The notes under the pieces are model-generated. The model saw only the letters and a list, made by a program, of their open reading frames with translations. It was not told the origin of the DNA and searched no databases. From Streptomyces europaeiscabiei (GTDB taxonomy: Bacteria; Actinomycetota; Actinomycetes; Streptomycetales; Streptomycetaceae): a stretch of 64,000 nt of DNA. Below, piece by piece: positions 59,168-64,000 of this stretch. Both the position numbers and the translations under genes were made by a program. The DNA lies in contig NZ_CP107841.1 in assembly GCF_036346855.1 (NCBI RefSeq), forward strand, positions 2,170,001 to 2,234,000. Reading direction: 5' to 3'. Position 1 is the first letter of the stretch. Each line of letters begins with the position of its first letter.

Positions 59168-61026
59168 TCTCTCCCCGGCGTGTGTTCGCCTCCGGCACGG
59201 CCGTCTTCCTGGCCACCTGCGCGCTCGTCCTCGTCCCCACCGGGACGGCGAGCGCGCATCCGCTCGGCAACTTCACCGTCAACCGGTACGACGGCCTGGT
59301 CGCCACCCCCGGACAGCTGAAGATCCTCCACGTCGAGGACCTCGCGGAGATCCCGGCGACCCAGGCCGCGCCCGCCATCGAGCGGCAGGGCGTGGGCGAC
59401 TGGGCCCGGGCGCGGTGTGAGAAGGCCGCCGAGGGCAGCGTGGTCACCGTCGACGGGAGTGCCGTCGAGGTGACGCTCAGGTCGAGCCGGGCCGAGGAGC
59501 GGCCGGGCCAGGCGGGGCTGAAGACGCTGCGCGTGGAGTGCAGGCTGACGGCTCCGCTGCCGGACCGGGCCGCCGACGTACGCTTCCACGCGGCCGTGGA
59601 CTCCGGGCCCGGCTGGCGCGAGGTCACCGCGCAGGGCGACCGGATGACCCTGGCCGGGTCGGACGTGCCCGAGGAGTCGGTCTCGGAGCGGCTCACCAGC
59701 TACCCCGAGGAGTTGCTGCAGTCGCCGGAGGACACGGCGACGGCCTCCCTCCAGGTGAAGCCGGGCGGCCCGGCGCTGGCCGAGCAGCGGAGCGACGCAC
59801 CCGGTGCCTCGATCCTCCCCCGTGGCGCGGACCGCTGGACCAGGGCCCTCGACGACCTGGTCTCCAGCCAGGACCTCACCCTCGGTTTCGGCGCCCTGGC
59901 CTTCGGCATCGCCATGTTCCTTGGCGCCATGCACGCGCTCGGTCCGGGCCACGGCAAGACCCTGATGGCCGCCACGGCCGCCGCCCGCGACCGGGCCCGG
60001 ATGCGCGACGTCCTCCCCATGGCTGCGTCCGTGACGGTCACCCACACCCTGGGCGTCGTCGCCCTCGGCCTCCTCGTTCTCGCCGGCTCCGCCGCCGCCC
60101 CGTCCGTGATCACCTGGCTGGGCATCGCGAGCGGCCTGTTCGTGATGGGCGCCGGCGTGACACTCGCACGACGTGCGTGGCTGAACCGCAAGCTGACGCT
60201 CGCGCACGCGAATACTCAGGAACACGGCCACACGCACGACCACGGGCATGAGCACGGGCACGGGCACGGGCACGACCATGACCACCAGCACGATCACCAC
60301 CACCACGGGCACGGGCACGACCACGAGCACCCCCACAGCCACGGAGACGGGCACTCCCCCACGCACGACCACACACCCGAGCCCGACCGCGAGCTCGTAC
60401 TCGCCCAGGCCGCCCCTTCGCGCACCCACGCGCACAGCGAAACCCACACACCCCACACGCACACCCACGCCTCGGTCGCGACCCACACCCACAAGCACGC
60501 ACCTGCACCGACACCGGCCGAGACACACACCCACACCCACAGCCACGACCACAAGCACGACCACGACCACGACCACAGTGCCCCGCACACCCACGACCAC
60601 GCCCCCGAGCAGAAGCGCTCCCTCTTCGGCGGCGGCGTCACGCACACCCACGGCGGCTTCACCCACACGCACCCCACCGCGCCCACCCTGCGCGGCACGA
60701 TCCTGCTCGGTTTCGCGGGCGGCATGGTGCCGAGCCCGTCGGCCGTGGTCGTGCTGGTCGGCGCGGCGGCGCTGGGCAAGGCGTGGTTCGGGCTGCTGCT
60801 CGTGGTGGCGTACGGCGTCGGGCTCGCGCTCACGCTGACGGCGGCCGGGTACGCCGTGGTGAAGGCGGGCGGCTGGGTGACGCGCGTGATGGACAAGGGC
60901 GAAGGCCGGCTCGGCGGGCCGACGGCCGCGCTGGTGCGCAACACCGTGCCGCTGGCGTCGGCCTTGCTGGTCGTCGCCCTTGGGGCTGGTTTGGTGTTCA
61001 GGGGGGCAACATCCGCACTCGGCTGA
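59164..61026 (+). CDS. NicO-family nickel/cobalt exporter with giant histidine loop
   Basis: 620 residues. A signal-like helix (VFLATCALVLVPTGTASA) and a ~200-residue extracytoplasmic domain (HPLGNFTVNRYDGL, conserved start) precede the membrane domain. NicO motif MHALGPGHGKTLMAATAAA lies near residue 258, followed by several helices. Between helices a cytoplasmic loop (about residues 347-505) holds about 50 histidines in HDH/HTH/HGH runs. A last pair of NicO helices has GMVPSPSAVVVLVGAAALGK. GTG 59164 overlaps the TPR stop. Exports Ni or Co ions, or imports them; direction is not clear from sequence. Confidence 0.88.
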   Translation: MISPRRVFASGTAVFLATCALVLVPTGTASAHPLGNFTVNRYDGLVATPGQLKILHVEDLAEIPATQAAPAIERQGVGDWARARCEKAAEGSVVTVDGSAVEVTLRSSRAEERPGQAGLKTLRVECRLTAPLPDRAADVRFHAAVDSGPGWREVTAQGDRMTLAGSDVPEESVSERLTSYPEELLQSPEDTATASLQVKPGGPALAEQRSDAPGASILPRGADRWTRALDDLVSSQDLTLGFGALAFGIAMFLGAMHALGPGHGKTLMAATAAARDRARMRDVLPMAASVTVTHTLGVVALGLLVLAGSAAAPSVITWLGIASGLFVMGAGVTLARRAWLNRKLTLAHANTQEHGHTHDHGHEHGHGHGHDHDHQHDHHHHGHGHDHEHPHSHGDGHSPTHDHTPEPDRELVLAQAAPSRTHAHSETHTPHTHTHASVATHTHKHAPAPTPAETHTHTHSHDHKHDHDHDHSAPHTHDHAPEQKRSLFGGGVTHTHGGFTHTHPTAPTLRGTILLGFAGGMVPSPSAVVVLVGAAALGKAWFGLLLVVAYGVGLALTLTAAGYAVVKAGGWVTRVMDKGEGRLGGPTAALVRNTVPLASALLVVALGAGLVFRGATSALG

Positions 61027-61086
61027 GCTACTTTTGTGGGGAAATCGCACGGAGTGGAGATTTCAGGCGGATGCGAGTGACGGGGG

Positions 61087-62832
61087 ATGGCCGTGTCCGA
61101 AGATCCGGGCAGTGAACGGGTGATCGCGGGCCGCTACCGGCTGCTGACCCCGCTGGGCGAGGGCGGCATGGGAACCGTGTGGCGGGCCCGCGACGAGGTG
61201 TTGCACCGCGAGGTCGCCGTCAAGGAGGTGCGGGCGCCGGGCGGGATCCCGGTGTCCGACGTCGAGCGGATGTACGCCCGGCTGGAGCGGGAGGCGTGGG
61301 CGGCCGCGCGGGTCGCCAACCGCAATGTCGTCACGGTGTACGACGTGGCCATGGAGGACGGCCGCCCGTGGATCGTGATGGAGCTGGTGCGCGGTCTCTC
61401 GCTCGCCGACCTCCTGGACGCCGAGGGCCCGCTCGACCCGCAGCGCGCCGCGCACATCGGCGCCGAGGTACTGTCCGCGCTGCGCGCCGCGCACGAGGCC
61501 GGGGTGCTGCACCGGGACGTGAAACCGGCCAACGTGCTCATGTCCAACGAGGGCCGGGTCGTCCTCACCGACTTCGGCATCGCCACGGTCGAGGGAAGCT
61601 CCGCGCTCACCATGACCGGCGAGGTCATCGGCTCCCCCGAGTTCCTCGCCCCCGAGCGTGCGCTCGGCCGGGCGTTCGGCCCCGAGTCGGACCTGTGGTC
61701 GCTCGGTGTACTGCTGTACGCGGCTGTCGAGGGCAACTCGCCCTTCCGGCAGAACACCCCGCTGAGCACTCTGCGCGCGGTCGTCGACGAGGAACTGCCG
61801 CCGCCGCACCGGGCCGGGCCGCTGACGCCGGTGATCGAGGGGCTGCTGCGCAAGGATCCGGCCGACCGGATCTCCGCCGAGCAGGCCGAGCAGGACCTGC
61901 GGATCATCGGCGCGGGGGGTACTCCGCGTTCCGACACGGTGGCTTCGGGCCCGTACAGCCCGACGGTGGCTGCCTTCCCGAGTCCGGACGCGAGCGCGAG
62001 CCCGGGGCCGGGCCCGAACCGGTTCGGGCCGCCGACCCCGCCGCATCCCGTTCCGGCCGCGACCCACCCCTCCGCGGTGCCGTCCCGCGAGCCGGACCGC
62101 AACCGCCGGGCCCTCGTCTTCCTGATCGCCGGTATCGCCGCGATCGCCTTCGCCATCGCCGGACTGACCTACGCCCTGGTCAACCGCGACGACGGTGGGA
62201 AGGACGGCAACCCGACCAACGGGACGGGCGCGGTGGGCGGCACCAACGACCAGACGGGCGACGGCGGAACGGGCGAGGAACCCGGCGGCGGCGACACGAG
62301 TGACGACGGCGACACCCCCTCCGAGACATCCGAGGAGGCCCCGACCAGCAAGCCGCCCGCGCAGTCGGTCGAGGTGACGGTCGAGGGCGCGAACACCGAC
62401 TACTCCGGCACCTGCCCGCCGCCGGACGCCGAGGTGCCCACCTTCACCGCCACGTTCACCGTGGGCAGCGTCCCCGTGGACGTCGAGTACCGCTGGGTGG
62501 CGAAGAACGGCAAGGTCGAGGACGAGGGCTGGAAGACCCTGTCGTTCGCGTCCGGCGGCGAGAGGACCAAGCAGGACCAGGTCGTCGTCTCGACGAGCGG
62601 GAGCCACGCGGACGAGATCAGCGTCGAGGTCCGCGGTCCGGTGAAGGCCGCGTCCAACTCGGTCGCGTTCTCGGTGACGTGCGAGACGGAGGCCCCGACC
62701 ACGGGCGGGACCTCCCCCTCCGACGACTCGGAGAACCCTGACGAATACAGCGACTCCGAATTCGACTACGACGACGAGGCCGCAGCCCTCGGCGAAGCAG
62801 CCGTGAACGGGGCCGTCAGGCCGCGTTCCTGA
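61087..62832 (+). CDS. transmembrane serine/threonine protein kinase
   Basis: 581 residues. Kinase domain residues 12-280: Gly loop LGEGGMGTVW (23-32), Lys46, HRDVKPANV (His142, Asp144), DFG (Asp162), then APE-type segment LAPERAL. One membrane helix (about residues 345-365, VFLIAGIAAIAFAIAGLTYALV) leads to a Gly/Asp/Thr-rich linker and an extracytoplasmic beta-domain (residues about 430-540) with two Cys and an acidic tail. PknB-like but without PASTA repeats. Its 3' end overlaps that of the convergent esterase by 17 bp. Confidence 0.92.
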   Translation: MAVSEDPGSERVIAGRYRLLTPLGEGGMGTVWRARDEVLHREVAVKEVRAPGGIPVSDVERMYARLEREAWAAARVANRNVVTVYDVAMEDGRPWIVMELVRGLSLADLLDAEGPLDPQRAAHIGAEVLSALRAAHEAGVLHRDVKPANVLMSNEGRVVLTDFGIATVEGSSALTMTGEVIGSPEFLAPERALGRAFGPESDLWSLGVLLYAAVEGNSPFRQNTPLSTLRAVVDEELPPPHRAGPLTPVIEGLLRKDPADRISAEQAEQDLRIIGAGGTPRSDTVASGPYSPTVAAFPSPDASASPGPGPNRFGPPTPPHPVPAATHPSAVPSREPDRNRRALVFLIAGIAAIAFAIAGLTYALVNRDDGGKDGNPTNGTGAVGGTNDQTGDGGTGEEPGGGDTSDDGDTPSETSEEAPTSKPPAQSVEVTVEGANTDYSGTCPPPDAEVPTFTATFTVGSVPVDVEYRWVAKNGKVEDEGWKTLSFASGGERTKQDQVVVSTSGSHADEISVEVRGPVKAASNSVAFSVTCETEAPTTGGTSPSDDSENPDEYSDSEFDYDDEAAALGEAAVNGAVRPRS

Positions 62833-63622
62833 ACACCGGCAGATAGCCGCCCGACTGCCCCGCTGCCTTCGGGTGGTACGACTCGCCCACGTTCAGCAGG
62901 TTGAGGCTGTGCAGCCACGCGCTGCCCGAGCACAGCTCGTGCCCGGTGAACACGGAGCGGACGTCGCCGAAGGTGAACCCGTGGTCGGCGGCGCGTTTGG
63001 CGATCGCGGTGTTCAGGTAGTCCGCCGCGTTGTTGATGGCGGACCGCTTGGCCTGGGAGAGGCCGGGGCAGGTGCCGCCCAGCTGGTAGAAGCGGGGATA
63101 GCCGAGCACCACCACATGGGCGGCCGGTGCCTTGGCGCTGATCGCCGTGTAGACCTTGTCGAGCTGGCCGGGGAGCGTCGAGTCGACGTACGCCTTCGCC
63201 GTGTTGATGCGCGCGAGGCAGTTGCTGTCGGACTGGAGGACGCAGGTGGTCATGACGTCGGCGAAGCCGGCGTCGTTGCCTCCGACGCTGACGGAGACGA
63301 GCCCCGTGCCCGCGCCGAGCGGTCCCAGCTGATTCGCCAGAACATCACCCGTTCGGGCGCCCGAGCAGGCCGTGAAGTTGAAGGACGAGGGTGAGTTGGC
63401 GGCTGCCCAGAGGTACGGGTAGGCCTTCGTGCTGCGCTTGCAGTCGCCGCTGGAGGAGATGTAGCTCCCCGCGCCGACGCCCGAGGAGTAGGAGTCGCCG
63501 AGCGCCACATAGCCGGTGGCGGCGGCCTGTGGGGACGCCTGCGCCGTCGCGGCCCCGGTGAGGGCGGCGCCGACGGCGAGGAGGAGTGAGGTCATGTATG
63601 CCGCAAGTCGGGAACGTCTCAT
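62816..63622 (-). CDS. secreted SGNH/GDSL esterase or lipase
   Basis: 268 residues. Signal peptide (RRSRLAAYMTSLLLAVGAALTGAATAQAS). SGNH blocks: block I GYVALGDSYSSGVGAG (Ser), block II ACSGARTGDV (Gly), block III SVGGNDAGF (Asn), and the C-terminal Asp/His motif ESYHPKAAGQ. Six Cys for three disulfides, as in Streptomyces extracellular lipases. It likely hydrolyses esters or lipids. ATG 63622 with GGGAGG. It converges on the kinase gene. Confidence 0.93.
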   Translation of the reverse strand: MRRSRLAAYMTSLLLAVGAALTGAATAQASPQAAATGYVALGDSYSSGVGAGSYISSSGDCKRSTKAYPYLWAAANSPSSFNFTACSGARTGDVLANQLGPLGAGTGLVSVSVGGNDAGFADVMTTCVLQSDSNCLARINTAKAYVDSTLPGQLDKVYTAISAKAPAAHVVVLGYPRFYQLGGTCPGLSQAKRSAINNAADYLNTAIAKRAADHGFTFGDVRSVFTGHELCSGSAWLHSLNLLNVGESYHPKAAGQSGGYLPVFRNAA

Positions 63623-63940
63623 GGAACCTCCCTTTAGCAGGATCTCTGCCTCAACCGTCGTAGCAACTACGCGTGTTGATCGGAAGTGTCCATGTCAATA
63701 CTTTCCCTCTCGCAACAGAACGTATCCACCACGTTCCATGCCCGCTCGATTTCACGCGCGTGACAGAAACATGACAACCCCTCAACTCCCTTGAGCTGCC
63801 CCCTTCGATCACCCAGTCTGCTTATCAGCCGCGAGCGGAACGCGACGCTCCTGGCTGTGAGTGCGAGCCCGCACACACACCCCCACAGACGCGCGCCCCA
63901 CCCAGGCGTGCGCCGCCCATGAGGAGGAATCCCTCGTAAT
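63623..63940. promoter_or_regulatory. divergent promoter region of the esterase and the last gene
   Basis: A 318-bp gap, AT-richer than its surroundings, with CGTAG-CAA-CTACG (63657-63669) and CTCAA-CTCCC-TTGAG as short inverted repeats. At its right end lies a 6-codon leader ORF starting at ATG 63921 (MRRNPS), whose TAA overlaps the ATG at 63941 (TAATG). The RBS AGGAGGA of the next gene is inside this leader ORF. Confidence 0.5.
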
Positions 63941-64000
63941 GGCACACCTGCGCATCAGGAACATCCGGGTCGCCGCCGTCACCACCATGGCGACCGCCGC
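63941..64000 (+). CDS. start of an exported protein (partial)
   Basis: Only 20 codons are in the window: MAHLRIRNIRVAAVTTMATA, a typical charged n-region followed by the start of a hydrophobic stretch, so a signal peptide. RBS AGGAGGA 10 nt upstream. The family cannot be named. Confidence 0.6.

Overview
The window is a piece of chromosome from a high-G+C actinomycete, almost certainly a Streptomyces. Third codon positions are nearly always G or C and GTG starts are common. Several loci match well-known Streptomyces genes: SoxR, the xlnB-axeA xylanase/acetylxylan esterase pair, the MHS and CitMHS transporters, and a class F sortase with its substrate. Short hairpin repeats built around a CCCCGCGCCCCTGA core recur between genes. 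The region looks like ordinary chromosome rich in accessory metabolism and secreted proteins. I see no tRNA, rRNA, insertion sequence, prophage or CRISPR array.

Layout. 0-9.3 kb: the end of an M1 peptidase, a YchJ-like protein, the gluconate locus (gntR divergent from gntK-gntP), an orphan VapB-type antitoxin, a molybdopterin oxidoreductase with its cytochrome b partner, an FAD dehydrogenase and a DMT transporter. 9.4-12.3 kb: a NUDIX hydrolase, two DUF202 membrane proteins, and a histidine-rich small protein followed by an MBL-fold hydrolase. 12.4-16.4 kb: a phosphotransferase, acyl-CoA dehydrogenase, TetR and SDR cluster that resembles 4-hydroxyacid (levulinate-type) catabolism. 16.5-24.6 kb: NamZ-type exo-muramidase, an alpha/beta hydrolase, a penicillin-acylase-family enzyme and three proteins of unknown function. 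24.6-29.8 kb: an Rnl5-type RNA ligase, SoxR, MaoC, axeA and xlnB, a TetR and a YiaA/B protein. 29.9-37.4 kb: acyl-CoA dehydrogenase/TetR, EamA and MHS transporters, and an aldehyde/alcohol dehydrogenase operon. 37.5-46.2 kb: DUF3574, sortase F and substrate, MFS, CitMHS, a large molybdopterin oxidoreductase and a TetR. 46.5-53.8 kb: hmgA, a GntR, a protein like the specificity domain of type ISP restriction enzymes, and a TetR divergent from a DrrAB-like ABC exporter, then a class III CoA transferase. 53.8-64 kb: sigK-rskA, a DUF4331 protein, a TPR protein, a NicO-type metal exporter with about 50 histidines in one loop, a Ser/Thr kinase, a secreted SGNH esterase and the start of one more exported protein.

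The main novelty candidates are regulatory. (1) sigK and the DUF4331 gene both carry promoters of the SigK type (-35 CCATCC/CAATCC, 15 bp, -10 GCGAAT/CCGAAT). A 29-codon small ORF with its own ribosome binding site is joined by ATGA overlaps to both sigK and rskA. (2) CATACCG(A/T)CCGGT lies upstream of four metabolic units and links the phosphotransferase-acyl-CoA dehydrogenase pair to the SDR-TetR pair. (3) A different 20-bp operator is shared by an acyl-CoA dehydrogenase/TetR intergenic region and the aldehyde dehydrogenase promoter 6 kb away. (4) The DrrAB-like operon appears leaderless, with one copy of its operator inside the first codons. No result here was tested by database search; family names come from recognising motifs.
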